Assembly: GCF_036785885.1 (NCBI RefSeq)
Contig: NC_092310.1
Location: 2,356,001 to 2,420,000, forward strand
Reading direction: 5' to 3'
Source of the DNA: Coffea arabica
Lineage: Eukaryota > Streptophyta > Magnoliopsida > Gentianales > Rubiaceae
Length of the DNA: 64,000 bases
This document shows, one piece after another, positions 13,643 to 25,437 of the stretch. Made by a program: the position numbers and the translations under genes. The stretch's first letter is position 1; each line of letters opens with the position of its first letter. The notes under the pieces were generated by a model, which was not told the origin of the DNA, did no database searches, and saw only the letters and a list, made by a program, of their open reading frames with translations.

Positions 13643-14807
13643 TCTAAAAAACCCATGTATAAATTTCTCTTTGCAGTAAAGCTTAAGAAGCGCACGGATT
13701 AACAACAAAATTTTCCTCCATGAAATATAGAGCTTTTGTCTCACTTTACGCGACGTCCCTTTCGGTGTCCACCTCTAAACTTTTCAAGTTTCAATCAAAC
13801 TAATGTTAGTCCAAAATTAAATACACGTGCAGATGTTGGAGAAAAGAGACATATAAGAAATTATAAATCCCGTTCAATTTATGGATTAAATTATGGATTA
13901 CAACATATATGCACGTTAGATTAGGTCATTTCATCTTAATGAAATGAATAAATTATGGATTAAAACATACATGCACATTAGATTAGGTCATTTCAATTTA
14001 ATGAAATGAATAAATTATGGATTAAAACATAAATGCACATTAGATTAGGTCCCATCTGAGAGAAATTTTATTTGGAAATCATAAATTTTTTATATCATAT
14101 TTATCCTTCTATGTTTCTATGTGTGTCATCCATATCTCTCTGTCTAAATTCTTTCATTAATTACATTTCTTTATATCCTTTCAGTGCAACATGTGCATCT
14201 AACGTGAAAACCCTAAGGCATCTCTGATTGTTAAATAATTAATATCAAGCAATCTATTGCTGCAGGAAGAGTTGAGCAATTAGCGTTTAATTTTTGGGGA
14301 AAATTAATAGAATTCGTCCTAATTTGTTTAGAAGACTATAACGTACTGAATTTATTGACTTAAAACCAAATCTGTCCAAAAGGTAGTTTATGTATGATAT
14401 TAGTCCTAAACTTCAGTTTTCTTTTTTAGAATAATACCTAAAATAATCTGTTTCCACCTTTATATTTTCTTCTTTTATTTCCCCTTCTCTTACTTCTTTC
14501 ATTTATTTTCACATCTAAAACCTGAGCCCATGATTCCATCTACCATATAGCTTTAATTGGATCATTGTTTCCACAGAAGAACTCGCCGTAAACTTTTATC
14601 CTTTGTCATGGGGGGTAAAAAGCTGATAAAAGAAATTTGTGGGGGCAACCGGGAGAAAAAGTGCAATTACAACTCCAAAGATGTATGTCAGATTGTAATT
14701 AACAATAACAAGCCTCTTGGAATCATCTATGAATGTCCCTATTTACAACATCGTCATGAATTGGGGCCAAAATGGTAAACTAAGAAGACTTTGGTATTTA
14801 TTTATCT
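13643..14807. other. Downstream flank of the first dirigent unit (paralogous to about 20870-21450)
   Basis: Blocks around 14215-14340 (ATATCAAGCAATCTATT) and 14758-14807 (TTTGGTATTTATTT) match 20880-21000 and 21400-21450, so this is duplicated DNA belonging to the dirigent cluster. The open frame at 14557-14778 has no recognisable domain and no similar frame in the paralogous flank. Confidence 0.55.
13879..14050. repeat. Minisatellite, 62-base unit, nearly three copies
   Basis: The phrase GCAC(G/A)TTAGATTAGGTC recurs at 13911, 13973 and 14035, exactly 62 bases apart, each preceded by ATTATGGATTAAAACAT-like sequence. Units differ at few positions. Confidence 0.85.
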
Positions 14808-16289
14808 GAGCGAATTGCACGAAATATCACTAAACTATTACAATGTGCCGCTTTTGTACTAAACTTTTTCATTAGCAAAAAATGTTATCGAACTAGTAAA
14901 TATATATCGTTTAGACCACTCCGTGTACTTATGCCGTCATAAGAGATGAAAAGTTACATTTTCATGGACAATTTCGTCTGCTTGTTTGCAAATTCAATAT
15001 ATGCCAACTAAATCAAAATGCATGTTCAAGTTCCACACATTTGCCAATGAACCATCCACAAGAACACCACTGAATGGATGAATGATAAACATGCAAAAAA
15101 AAAAAAACATAAAGAAGGAATCACTTGCAGCTCAACATTAATGAACCAGGTATCTACTTGCTTTAATAGTTCTTCCTATACTTTCTTCTTTTTCAATGCT
15201 AGTAAGGCCCTATCCTTCTTCTTTTCGCAGAGCAAGCCCCTTGTAGCTTGCTTCTCAGCCTCAATCACATTCTTCGGCTGAAACACCAATGATGATGGAA
15301 TATCACAAATTATTATGTGCATTTTCAATCACACACTAAATTTGCATTGTTTGATCCTAAAATAGTCAAGTTCTTTAACAAACCATCATCTGTATACTCT
15401 AAATAATAGAACATTCAAAAGCTTAAAAATATTGAATCTTTACAATACTAAAAGCAATCCCACAAGAAAAAGCAAGCTTTTAGGCCTTTGGGTCCTGAGG
15501 GAGAGGATTGTCTGATCCACCTCTATTATTTTTGGTTTCTTCACAAATACATATCCCATTATTCAATCCCCTCTATCGTAAGACCCCCCAAGAAAAAGAA
15601 AAAAAAATGATGATTGAAAAGCTATTATTTCAATCCAATGAACAGTTATACCAATTAAAAATTCCAAACTTTGTGCTTAATAGAAATTCTTGTACAACCA
15701 AACGGAATAGAAAATCTAATTATGATGAAAACCCAAAAAATTTCTCAAATTTTGGAAGACCTCAGGAGGAAAACAAAAGAAAGAAAGAGAGAAAGAAAAG
15801 GCAAAAGCCCAGATGCAGTTTAACAAAGGGGGTTAGATGCTGACTCCTGGGCTCTGGTGCTCAGCCTGGACATTTAAGGGATCAATGAGCTCATCCCTTT
15901 CCCTTTTCACCCACTTCGTTGCCATCGATCACTTGTGTTTTACTGCTAATTTTCATTTTCGGCCGATGCTTTGTTCTCCTCACTGATTACTTTGTTTTTG
16001 CTGGATTAATGCTGCAACTTTTCTCATCGGTTGTTTACTTTGTTAAAAATTTTGCCAACATTCTAAACCCAACTCACCCCACTCTTGTCCCTTCATTGCC
16101 ACAAAAAGTTGTGCAAACGAAATTACCCCTCAAAAAGTTACTTTCCATCTCTTCTAATGATATAAAGAGACGGAGTGGCCTAAATGGTATAGATTTACTA
16201 ATTCGGTGACATTTGTGACTAATAAAAAAAGTTTAGTAACCAAAAATGACACATTGCAATAGTTTAGTGATATTTCGTATAATTTACTC
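14808..16289. mobile_element. MULE-type element, about 120-base TIRs, 9-bp target duplication
   Basis: The left end GAGCGAATTGCACGAAATAT and the right complement GAGTAAATTATACGAAATAT open long imperfect TIRs that run through a shared ATCACTAAACTATT block and on to CGGAGTGG-like sequence. Flanks TATTTATCT and TATTTACGT match 7 of 9. The paralogous region at about 21440 reads through GGTATTTATTT without this element, an empty site. The internal 1.2 kb carries no recognised transposase; open frames at 15508-15843 and 15919-16209 are low complexity or lack domains. Confidence 0.8.
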
Positions 16290-17280
16290 TATTTACGTCA
16301 AACCAAAGCTACACATCTATTTTATTACTTTCTTCCCTATCTTTTCCTAGAAGACTTGCTCCTTGTTCTGTCACACCGTAATCTTATTAGTTTTTTTTCT
16401 TACCCTCTCACCCCTCCCCAACGTCCCCTTTCACCTCCAACTGCTAGGTTCAAAATTTAAACTTTGAATGTACTAGCCTCTAAGAGTCATCACTTGATCA
16501 TTGGGTTAACTCCTATGGTTCTACCATTCTCTTATTTAGTCAATTAACTAGTGCAAAAGAAACTTTTGATTGACAAAGAAATTCAACGATCTAGTTAGAT
16601 TGATACTAATATTCGTGTCGAATATGTTATGCAAATAAAATTTGAGAAGTCTAAAACTAAATGACTAATTTTTTGTCGGTCATTAATTGTGTGTATGTTG
16701 TCACTTATGATCCATTAAATTTACTTTTTTTTTTCCTTGTGTAAGTATTGTTGCACAATAAAGCGTTCACATGATTCTTTGTTTGCAAATTTGCAAATCC
16801 TAATTACTACAAAACACCACATATACATAGTGCACATACAAATAATTTCATAATATATGGCTTTAATACTTAAATCTGAAATCCCGTACTTTTGGGGACG
16901 ACTCTAGTACCACTAAGGCAAAGCTCATTAGGGCTCATTGCCCATACTAGCTACAACCACACTTCTTGTGCGAGACCAGTGTTTATGCCTCATTACTCAC
17001 CATCTCATGAGATGTTGGTGCGTTTTGCATAAGTTAGAAACTATTCAACAAATAAATTATATTAATTCTCCACGAAAAATGAGTACAAGTTTAAAAACTG
17101 ACAAAATATTTATTAGAAAAAATGAATGCCCTACAATATTTCGCCACAATTACTACACACAATATATATTTGTATGTATGTGTATATAAATATATATATG
17201 TATACGTAAGTATGTATATGTATATATGTATGGAATACAAAAATAAAAGAAACAAAGAAATAATTTAAAATAGCCCAGAA
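16290..17280. other. Downstream flank of dirigent gene 1
   Basis: 16960-17160 aligns with 22180-22350 downstream of dirigent gene 2 (CTCATTACTCACCATCT against CTCACTCATCACTATCT; TTAATTCTCCA in both). TTTATT at about 17106-17111 would be AATAAA on the minus strand. No gene seen. Confidence 0.5.
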
Positions 17281-17868
17281 TCAATAATGCATTACATAGA
17301 CGTTATATTCAACAACAGCATCACCGGACTTGGGATCAAAGGTGTAAGTTGTTGCCAGAGCATAACCTCTAGCATATCGGAAAAGCCCACTTCCACCTAT
17401 CACCGGCATCTCCCTGACCATGTTGGAAGCGGGATTCCTCCCTACCACGGTGATGGTGCTTCCATAATACTTACCCTGAATGAAAGCAAAGTTCATGGTC
17501 ATCAACAGACCAATCTCTTCTTGTGAAGCTGACGCATAAAATCCCTGAGCTCTTCCGACCATCTTTGAGCTGAGTTCTGGGCCTAGAGTTAACGGATTAT
17601 CGATCATATTCACCAGGCCAAAAGCAGTGAATGAATTGTTTTTGGGTGGCGGCACCACCGTGATTGAAGTAGGTGTTTTGCCACTGAGGATGTCGTGCCA
17701 GAAGAACCTGAAATGGCTTAGCTTTTCTTCCTTCATATTTATTGCTGTGGGATCAACTGCCTTGATGAACTCGTATTCTTCATCACCGTAAGTGACCTGA
17801 ATGGTGATGATGGAAATGAAGATGAAGATGAAGATGGTGAGGACATGGAATGCTGAATTTGTAGCCAT
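17281..17868 (-). CDS. Dirigent protein 1, 195 aa
   Basis: Intronless and ends in TGA. The start at 17868 (MATNSAFHV) aligns with the starts of the two paralogues; the frame is open further upstream, but that part runs through the TATA box and is ignored. Hydrophobic signal peptide at about residues 5-28, then DEEYEF. Dirigent features include [79 protein letters not shown]. Dirigent proteins act in the apoplast and set the stereochemistry of phenoxy-radical coupling or related reactions; the sequence looks like the DIR-b/d type, whose substrates are mostly unknown. It differs from its paralogues in KYYGS instead of KYNGS, which removes a conserved N-glycosylation site, while NNS near residue 77 creates another. 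Last of three tandem copies in transcription direction. Confidence 0.93.
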   Translation of the reverse strand: MATNSAFHVLTIFIFIFISIITIQVTYGDEEYEFIKAVDPTAINMKEEKLSHFRFFWHDILSGKTPTSITVVPPPKNNSFTAFGLVNMIDNPLTLGPELSSKMVGRAQGFYASASQEEIGLLMTMNFAFIQGKYYGSTITVVGRNPASNMVREMPVIGGSGLFRYARGYALATTYTFDPKSGDAVVEYNVYVMHY

Positions 17869-17916
17869 GGAATGGAAGGTCAATTTCTTCTTGGAAATGT
17901 GTCGACGGTGCATCAC

Positions 17917-17928
17917 TATATATATATA
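17917..17928 (-). promoter_or_regulatory. TATA box of dirigent gene 1
   Basis: A run of TATATATATATA about 50 bases before the start codon, preceded on the minus strand by CCTCACAAT. The same arrangement occurs before dirigent gene 2. Confidence 0.6.
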
Positions 17929-18460
17929 GATTGTGAGGCAAATGATTTGCACAATGAACACATATTTGTAAGCTTGAAGAAGGGGTTTCACAAGTTGGTT
18001 CTGTCCTTTCAAACCAATTCGTGTAATTCTTATTATATTTAATATAAATTCGTACAATTTTAATATAATTGTCAATTTAGTTGTATTAGTTGACAAATTT
18101 AAATTTATACTTAAATTGTACGTGTTTATATTTAAGCTGTAAAAATTATATGAGCCTATTTGAATTGGATACAACTCATGAGGCCATCAAATGAAACAAT
18201 TGAATAGGTGCGCACTGTTTTGGGAGCATTCGTTCCTACCTAAGCTGAGAAATCATATCATTTTCCCATTGACAAGGAGCCACATTTGTTGCTGAAGTTG
18301 AGGACTGATATTGCTTATCCCGTTGGGAATTGTTTGGAATTTTAGAATTACCTTAAACTTTATTTCACTAATCTCATTTTTCCCAGTTTTCATTAGAATA
18401 TTAATTTGACTTAAAATCTTGAGAAATGATTGCATGTGATAAACAGAAACCAGAAAAAAA

Positions 18461-18477
18461 ACACACACACACACACA
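18461..18477. repeat. AC dinucleotide microsatellite
   Basis: Eight to nine AC units after an A run, in the upstream region of dirigent gene 1. Confidence 0.9.
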
Positions 18478-18675
18478 AATTCGCATATTAAGTATGCTGA
18501 TCGGGTTTTAGTTACTATTTGTCATTGAAATAATTTCTGTGAACATTGAAAAGATTGATTCCAAACCCCTGATCAAGTTTGACAAATTTACACTTCAAAA
18601 CAAGAAAACTTTTCTTTATAAGCTCTTATTATGTTAAAGAATTTTCGCACCAAGAACGCTGGAGAAACACTTGGT

Positions 18676-18790
18676 TGTTGTAGACCCGAGACTACTAGGT
18701 GAACAAAGACCAATTCCTGCATGGTGCATTTCCCACCTACCTTTTTGTTGACAGGTTTTTCCATAGCATGCAGTTCCCTACTCAATTTTT
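18676..18790 (-). promoter_or_regulatory. Conserved upstream block of dirigent gene 1
   Basis: Part of a block found upstream of all three dirigent genes (ACTACTAGGT, CAATTCC, CCTAC, TTGTTGACA, AGCATG in order). It holds one W-box core (TTGAC, 18748-18752). The first core present in copies 2 and 3 reads GTGAAC here. A role in WRKY-driven induction is inference. Confidence 0.5.
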
Positions 18791-18799
18791 CAATTTGAT

Positions 18800-19730
18800 T
18801 TCTTAAAGCAAAGAGAAAGTACTAAATATTTTTCAAGGGGCCATATTAATCTAATTGAAACAATGAGGGGATGCATAGTGAAGGAGCTGTATTTTTCAAG
18901 GGGTTGTAGGGTAATCAACTAATGTTTTGTTCTCATCTATATGTTTTAAACATCAATTTTTATTGTGTGAAAGAAAAAACAACCTATGCCATGCACGATT
19001 TCTCATGCCAGTATAAATTAAAATGGCGTTTATGCACTAAGATCCTAGTGCTAAACATAATTTCCAGGCCACTGAGGATTTGTATTATTATTAATCTCTT
19101 CGTCTCTTGGCAAAAAAAAAATTGCCCACTTTGCTTTATGAATATATCAAGTATTTTAAGGAGCAAGTAAAATTTTACAGCTCCTGAATTTTAGATAGTT
19201 CAAAGTTTTGCCTTTACATACTTTATGCAGCAAAATGTATTGAAACTAAAGGACCATTAACGTCGTATTTGTTATAAAGTTCCTTTCTTTGATTTTTTTT
19301 AAATTAATGTTCAATTTTTGTTGTTTGGTACCTTTTTAAGAAAATTGCAATGATGACAATCATGAATTTTACTAATTTAATTGTTAATTTGAATTTTTTT
19401 AAATTTTTTGTTACATTTGAAAGTGTCAAGATAGTTTGAACAATGGCACTTGTAGTGATATGAGAACTCAAACTTGTTACACTTGTAAGTGCCTTTAAAA
19501 ATTCATAGAGTGGCATCTTTTCATGCCATGGGTTTTTGGTCCAATGACATGTTCGAAAAAGCATTGAAACAACTACTTTATGAATATGCATAAGTGCCAC
19601 GAGACTACAATAGTGACATCGGTGGGTAAATGACACCTAGGATAGAATGTCATTATTAAACCAAAAAATGCCGCTAAAATACAAATAAAGCGATATAAAT
19701 GACTTGTAATGCTTGTGTTCAAGATTACAT
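18800..19730. other. Intergenic DNA, nothing recognised
   Basis: Lies between the upstream block of dirigent gene 1 and the Tourist-type element. Short open frames only, without domains. Confidence 0.4.
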
Positions 19731-19733
19731 TAA

Positions 19734-20528
19734 GGGTCTGTTTGGTTGAAAGTAAAATGTTTTTCTTGGGAAAATATTTTCCGTGGAAGTAATTTTCCAG
19801 GAAAATTATTTCCCTTTCATCATTTTCAGGTGTTTGGTTAGCTTATTGAAAATATTTTCTTACTTTATTTTTCTGGTGTTTGTTTAACTTTTGAAATATT
19901 TTCACTTTTATCTCTATCTTTACTTTCTACACATTATAACTACATACTTCTTTTCATGCAAAATAAGAAAATTTATCTAATTGTTTAACTTTAAAAAATC
20001 TTGGAGAAATGTACATATGAATAAAAAATATCTCCTTAAGCAATAAACAAATTACTGGCCATTTAGTGTCAAATATCAATCACATGCAATGCTTATTGTG
20101 ACATATATCTTGCACTCTCACTGTTGAAAGTTTCTCTAGAAAAGAATGTCCCTATTATACATAATTAATTACTAGCATAGGATGAGCAGGATGAGATTTT
20201 TTTTTATTTTGAATATACTAGGGGGAGGGTTGGGTGGTACGGGGGAGGGAGGGTTGGGAAGAGGTATTGGATTCGAGTCCTCCTGTTTACACTAAAAAAA
20301 AAAAGAACATATTACAAGATATTTTCAGTAAGTTTGGAACATACTACAGGCGAGATGCATGCATTTCGGAAAACAACTTCAGTATATTTGGAAGGGAAGT
20401 TGTTTTCCATTAGATGAGTGAAAATATTTTACATAGGAAAATATTTTCAGTAAGTTTTGTGCAACCAAACACGGGAAATTAGGAAAATATTTTCCTGGAA
20501 AATATTTTCACCCGAAACAAACGGACCC
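19734..20528. mobile_element. Tourist / PIF-Harbinger-type element, TAA target duplication
   Basis: The left end GGGTCTGTTTGGTTGAAAG and the right complement GGGTCCGTTTGTTTCGGGTG are long inverted ends that continue with GAAAATATTTTCC-like sequence. TAA lies on both sides (19731-19733, 20529-20531). No transposase. A SINE-like tract (TTGGATTCGAGTCCTCC followed by an A run) sits inside at about 20220-20303. Confidence 0.75.
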
Positions 20529-20572
20529 TAAATCCAATTAATTTTTTTTTGGGAAATCAAACTTGGATGCTT

Positions 20573-20717
20573 GCCTTGTTTGGATTGTGGTTTTTTGCAG
20601 AAAATTTTTTACTTTTTTAAACATATTTTTCAATCATTTTTTTATCTCGCATATATTAAATCGTTACAATATATTTTTCTATAAAAACTTTTAAAAATAG
20701 CAATCCAAACAAAAGGC
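20573..20717. mobile_element. Short MITE, GTTTGGATTG family
   Basis: Ends GCCTTGTTTGGATTG and CAATCCAAACAAAAGGC are near-perfect inverted repeats. The interior matches the element at 10468-10611. Confidence 0.75.
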
Positions 20718-22485
20718 CCCGAGCCTGAACCATATGTGAGAGAGAGAAAAACTTTGAGCCTATGAGCTGTACCTTAGTTTAAGGCATCATTGACAATGAC
20801 TAAATCTTAAAGTTACTTCAAATTAAAGCATCGCAGCCCTCAAAAAAAAAAAAAAAAAAAAAAACCCTAAAGCATCATTGGTGTTGTTAAACAATGAGTA
20901 TACATCAAGCAATCTATTAATTGGTGGAGGACGAGTTGAGCAAGTCGCGTTATAATTTGTTAAGGGGGAAATTGTAAGATTAGACATAATTATTTATTAA
21001 CTTAAAAAGTTTTGTTGTCCATAAGTTACTTTATACATTATTTTTGTCCTAAACACTTCTTTTTTTAAGCTTCACTTCTTTTTTTTTTTTTTAAGAATAA
21101 CAAATCATATTCACATTATTGAATCCATTTCCTCCTCTTTGTTTTGTTTTTGTTTTTGTTTTTCCCCTTCTCCTACTTCTTTCATTCATTTTCATTGCTA
21201 AACCTGGATCATTGATTCCATCTTGTCCACTTACATTATGTCATAAACTCCAAAGATTTATGTCAAAAGACAGTGGACTAAGTATCTTTTGTCCATTCAC
21301 ATTTTCAGGTCTACTTTACTTAAGAAACATTAACAGAGGAAAATAACATTGACAAATTTGTTGTAATCATAAAAAATTCCCCGTGTACACCATTATCATC
21401 ACTAATTGAGGTCATCATGGTAACCTTGGAAGATTTTGGTATTTATTTCTGTCACGCCAAAGCCACGAGTTTGTGCTGTATTACTTTCCTTTCCTTTCTT
21501 CTTCTAGAAGACTTGCTTCTTCTACTTTCTCTTATTGGTTTAATAAGCAGTGCAAGGGAGACTTTTCGCTGTCAAAGATATGCAACGATCTAAGTGTAGT
21601 GATAATGATATGCATGTCGAATTTGCTATTAAAATAGAATTTCAAAGAGTCTTTAATGGTTGTCCATCGGCCACTCATTATGTATTTCAAGTGTTAAATT
21701 TTTGAATAGTTAAAATTAATTAAGAAAAGTGTATAAATGTGATAACAATTATTTGTGTATTTATATATGTGATAGGTTAGATGAAATTTAAACGTATTAA
21801 TGAGAGCTTATTAGGTAACTTCACGACCCTAAAACTTGATGACTAATTTTTGGAAGTTGGTCATTAACCGTTTGTAAGTTATTACTTATGATTCAAATTC
21901 ACTTGATTTTATTTGGTAATATTGTTTTTTTTTTTTTTAAGTGGCAGATCTTGAATTCAGAATATCTAACTAACAATTCTTCCTACCTTATCGCTCAATC
22001 CAACCCTCCCTGGTAAATATTGCGTCAAAATAAAGCTAGCTTTCATTTTTTGTATTTGTTTGATAATAAGAGATTTGCGATTCCCAATTGTTATAAAACT
22101 ACCAAATTACATACATATTTTCTTGCCAAGCTACAGCTCATTGATACTCATTATCATTGCTAAAACTGCCCTATATAGCTGTCTGTGACCAACGTTAATG
22201 TCTCACTCATCACTATCTTGTGAATGGTTGGTGAGGTTTGCTCAAGCTGGAAACTTTTCAACAAATGCATTAATTCTCCATGAAAAGGACTACACGTTTT
22301 GTAACGGGCAAAATAGTTATTAGAGATAGAAACATTGCCCCACAAAATTCCGACACAAGTACCACGAAAAGAAAAAGGAACAAAAAAAAGTAAAAAGAAA
22401 CCACAAAAAGAAAGAAAGAAAGAAAGAAAAGGTAAAAAAGCAAAAAAGAAAAGAATCAAAGAAAGAAAAAGGAAAGATCCCGGAA
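20718..22485. other. Downstream flank of dirigent gene 2
   Basis: Paralogous in blocks to 14215-14807 and 16300-17200. Contains a 23-base A run at about 20840 and, at 22400-22440, an AAAG-rich tract. It supplies the empty site for the MULE-type element of 14808-16289. No gene seen. Confidence 0.55.
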
Positions 22486-23067
22486 TTAATAGTGCATCAC
22501 AAAAACGTTGTACTCAACGACAGCATCACCGGACTTGGGATCGAAGAAGTAAGTTGTTGCCTGAGCATAACCTCTACTAAATCGGAAATCCCCACTACCA
22601 CCGATCACCGGCATCTCCCTGACCTTGTTGAACACCGGATTCCTCCCTAGCACGGTGATGGTGCTTCCATTGTACTTACCTTCGGTAAATGCAAAGTTCA
22701 TGGTCATTAATAGACCAACCTCTTCTTGTGATGCTGATGCATAAAATCCCTGAGCTCTTCCGACAACTTTAGTGCTGAGATTCGGGCCGAGAGTCAACGG
22801 ATTATCGATCATGTTAACAGCACCAAAGCCAGTGAAGGAAGCGGTTTTCGGAGGTGGCACCACCATGACTGAAGTAGGTGCTTTGCCACTGAGGATGTCG
22901 TGCCAGTAGAACCTGAAATGGCTTAGCTTTTCTTGCTTCATCTTCAGTGCTGTGGGATTAATTGCTTTGACGAACTGGAATTCTTCATCACCATAGGTGA
23001 CCTGAATGGTGATGATGGAAAAGAAGATGAAGATGGTAAGGAGATGGAGGGCTGAAATTCTAGCCAT
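22486..23067 (-). CDS. Dirigent protein 2, 193 aa
   Basis: Intronless. Signal peptide at about residues 1-26 (hydrophobic run [12 protein letters not shown]), then [12 protein letters not shown]. Dirigent core: [12 protein letters not shown] (about 50-61), [29 protein letters not shown] (102-116), [43 protein letters not shown] at the end. Predicted secreted protein directing coupling stereochemistry; the substrate is not deducible. N-glycosylation motifs NLS (96) and NGS (133). Length is normal for the family (about 180-200). Middle gene of the tandem set; its upstream region carries a hAT insertion about 0.85 kb away. Confidence 0.94.
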   Translation of the reverse strand: MARISALHLLTIFIFFSIITIQVTYGDEEFQFVKAINPTALKMKQEKLSHFRFYWHDILSGKAPTSVMVVPPPKTASFTGFGAVNMIDNPLTLGPNLSTKVVGRAQGFYASASQEEVGLLMTMNFAFTEGKYNGSTITVLGRNPVFNKVREMPVIGGSGDFRFSRGYAQATTYFFDPKSGDAVVEYNVFVMHY

Positions 23068-23118
23068 GGAATGGAAGGCAACGAATTTCTTTTAGGAAAT
23101 TTGCTAAGGGTCCTTGAT

Positions 23119-23127
23119 TATATATAT
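23119..23127 (-). promoter_or_regulatory. TATA box of dirigent gene 2
   Basis: TATATATAT about 55 bases before the start codon, preceded by CCTCACAAT on the minus strand as in gene 1. Confidence 0.6.
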
Positions 23128-23913
23128 GCGTATTGTGAGGGGAATGACCAGATACGAACAACTTTTGGAAGTAATTCTTTTTGACAATGTGCAAAGTATT
23201 GCACGAGTTGTGCAAGCTCACAAATAATTTGTTGCAACAAATATATTTATGCTAGCATACTAAATTAGGACTTAAAAATAGAAATTTTCATATTGTATTA
23301 TTTAGTAGTGCTTCAGACAAATTAAAGTTTTAATATTACATTATTTAATAGTGCTTTAGGCAAGTTAGGATTTTTGTAACTCTATTGGAATCAAATTATA
23401 ATAGTTTTATTATTTAAAACTAGTATTTTATTAGAAAATTTTTTATGATTATAAAATTTGTTTATCAGATCGTCCAGTTTATAATAAAAAAATAGGGAGT
23501 CTTGTTGGTGTCATCAGTTGACAAGAGTGGATTTGATAGCTTTGTTATTATGGCATTTGATATATTATTATTGGTACTATTTTTCTTCTTTCACATATAT
23601 TTTTATGTGTGTAAATTGCCTCCCTTTATACATTAAGATCAAAATACCAATTAAGATCAAAATTTCATGAATTAGAGGTCCTGCAATGAAATTGAATCTT
23701 ACTAAATGTGAGCTCATTTTAACTTAATTGTTGGTTTTCGTCCTACTATATATGAGTCATTAATTGTACTCTAGTTAATGATCATTCATCTATATTGATC
23801 CTAGTATTGGGTTTACCAGTACATATCTCTAGGTTTCTTTTAGTACTATTTTCTACATATCTGTAAATGACAACAAATAACCATGTGTCCACGTACTTAT
23901 ATGAGATTGTGCA
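23128..23913. other. Upstream region of dirigent gene 2
   Basis: AT-rich, no open frame of interest. The last eight bases (23906-23913) are the target site of the hAT element that follows. Confidence 0.45.
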
Positions 23914-25041
23914 CAATGACGGAGCCAATTAGGGGGCTGAGGGGGGCATGGCCCCTCTAAGTTTTGAAAATTTTAATTTATAGTATGTAAATATATGTAT
24001 AAGATAAAGTTGGCCCCCTCATTTTTTACAATTTTAGTTTATATTATGAGAGTTTATATATATGTGTGTGTCTGTGTCTGTGTGTCTGTGTGCGAATTAG
24101 CCACCTTTGATGTAATTTTTTCTTCAAAAAAAAGTTATTTATTTTTTATTGTGCTAATTATTTAACATTCAAAAAATTAAACATATAATTTGATGATCCA
24201 TAGTAAATTGACCCAATTTGATATATTATAATAAAGACTCAATTCATAATTATGAATGGGCTAAAATAAAAATAATTACATTATTGATCCATGTACAAAT
24301 ATACAACTTAGCCTAATTGATAAAAAAATTTAAAATTAGTGATCTATCCTCTTGTTGACCCATATACAAATATACAAATAATTACTTGAAGACTTGGTAA
24401 AGACAAAAAATTGAGTGATCTATCCTGTTGTTGACAGATTGATTATATTTCTTTTCACTCTTCATGTATCAATTACAACTATAGAACGGGCATTTTCAAT
24501 TATAAATATAATCAAAACAAAGCTCCAAAACAAGATAAAAGACAATTTCTTGAATGATTGTCTAACAATATACATAAAAAAGGGAAGTTGTTCAAAAATT
24601 TAGCACTGATTTAATTATAAATGAATTTAGTTCTATGAAATAATGTAAAGCTCAATATACTTTTAAGAAAAGAGGTTGAAATTTCAAGGTATGCTAGTAT
24701 AACTTTTATCTTTTTTAATTGAAAATAGTTATATTTATATTGCATAGTTATATTTTTGTTTTTGCATAAGTGATGTATTGGATCATCTTCTCATAATGTA
24801 CAATTTGGATAGTTTGTGATGTTATAAGACATTTAATCAAAGATTATTTCTTATCTTAATTTTAGTTATGACTATGCTACATATTTATGAAATAGACATA
24901 CGTTTATAATTAAAGTTAATATTTGATATTTTAAGATGCCATATATTTAAATAAATGAAAATTATTTTAAACATGATATATTAAAATAATTTTGTTCGAA
25001 AAATTTTTGGCCCCAAGGAAAAAATCCTAGCTCCGTCCCTG
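23914..25041. mobile_element. Internally deleted hAT element with perfect 8-bp target duplication
   Basis: ATTGTGCA lies at 23906-23913 and 25042-25049. The left end CAATGACGGAGCC and the right complement CAGGGACGGAGC are the short hAT inverted ends; the element then shows GGGGGC-rich sequence inside the left end and GGCCCC near both ends. It is 1128 bases long and keeps only a scrap of transposase (24415-24603). Confidence 0.88.
24415..24603 (+). pseudogene. hAT transposase C-terminal dimerisation remnant
   Basis: The frame encodes TTIERAFSIINIIKTKL followed by NDCLTIYI, the conserved end of hAT transposases, and aligns with TATVERAFSAMNIVKNRL of the element at 35503-38988. The catalytic part is missing, so the element cannot move by itself. 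Confidence 0.8.
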
Positions 25042-25351
25042 ATTGTGCACCTATACGTATGCAAAAGAACTTCGAGTGTGTGTTTGTAGTTTCAAAGGAA
25101 TCGTGTCATTTTCCAGTTGACATTGGATCCCACTTATGTTGTGGAAGTTGGGGATGGATTCTGCCTGTCCCACATTGGATTTTATGGACATTTAGTAAAT
25201 TTCTCTAATCCCAATTCCCAATTCTTTTGTAGTCTTCATTAGAAAACTAATTTGACTTAAATTATTGATAAAACTTTTCATTACAAGCTCCTTTTGAGTT
25301 GAAGATTTTCGCAGCAACAACGGAGGTGGAAAAACTTTCTAGTCGGTAGCG

Positions 25352-25437
25352 AGACTAGTAGGTCAACAAAGATCAATTCCCTCGTGGTATATTGCCCACA
25401 TACCTACTCTTGTTGACAAGTTCTTCCACAGCATGCT
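25352..25437 (-). promoter_or_regulatory. Conserved upstream block of dirigent gene 2
   Basis: Same ordered block as at 18676-18790 and 28285-28380, with two W-box cores (GGTCAAC at 25361-25367 and TGTTGACAA at 25411-25419). It is 2.3 kb from the gene, or about 1.15 kb if the hAT insertion and its target duplication are subtracted, similar to the other two copies. Confidence 0.5.

Noticed and set aside
17869-18174. N-terminal extension of the dirigent 1 reading frame by about 100 residues
   Set aside because: It runs through the TATA box, is absent from the paralogues and would bury the signal peptide; open by chance in AT-rich DNA.
22335-22580. Lysine-rich open frame overlapping dirigent gene 2
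   Set aside because: It comes from an AAAG-rich tract and the antisense of the dirigent gene.
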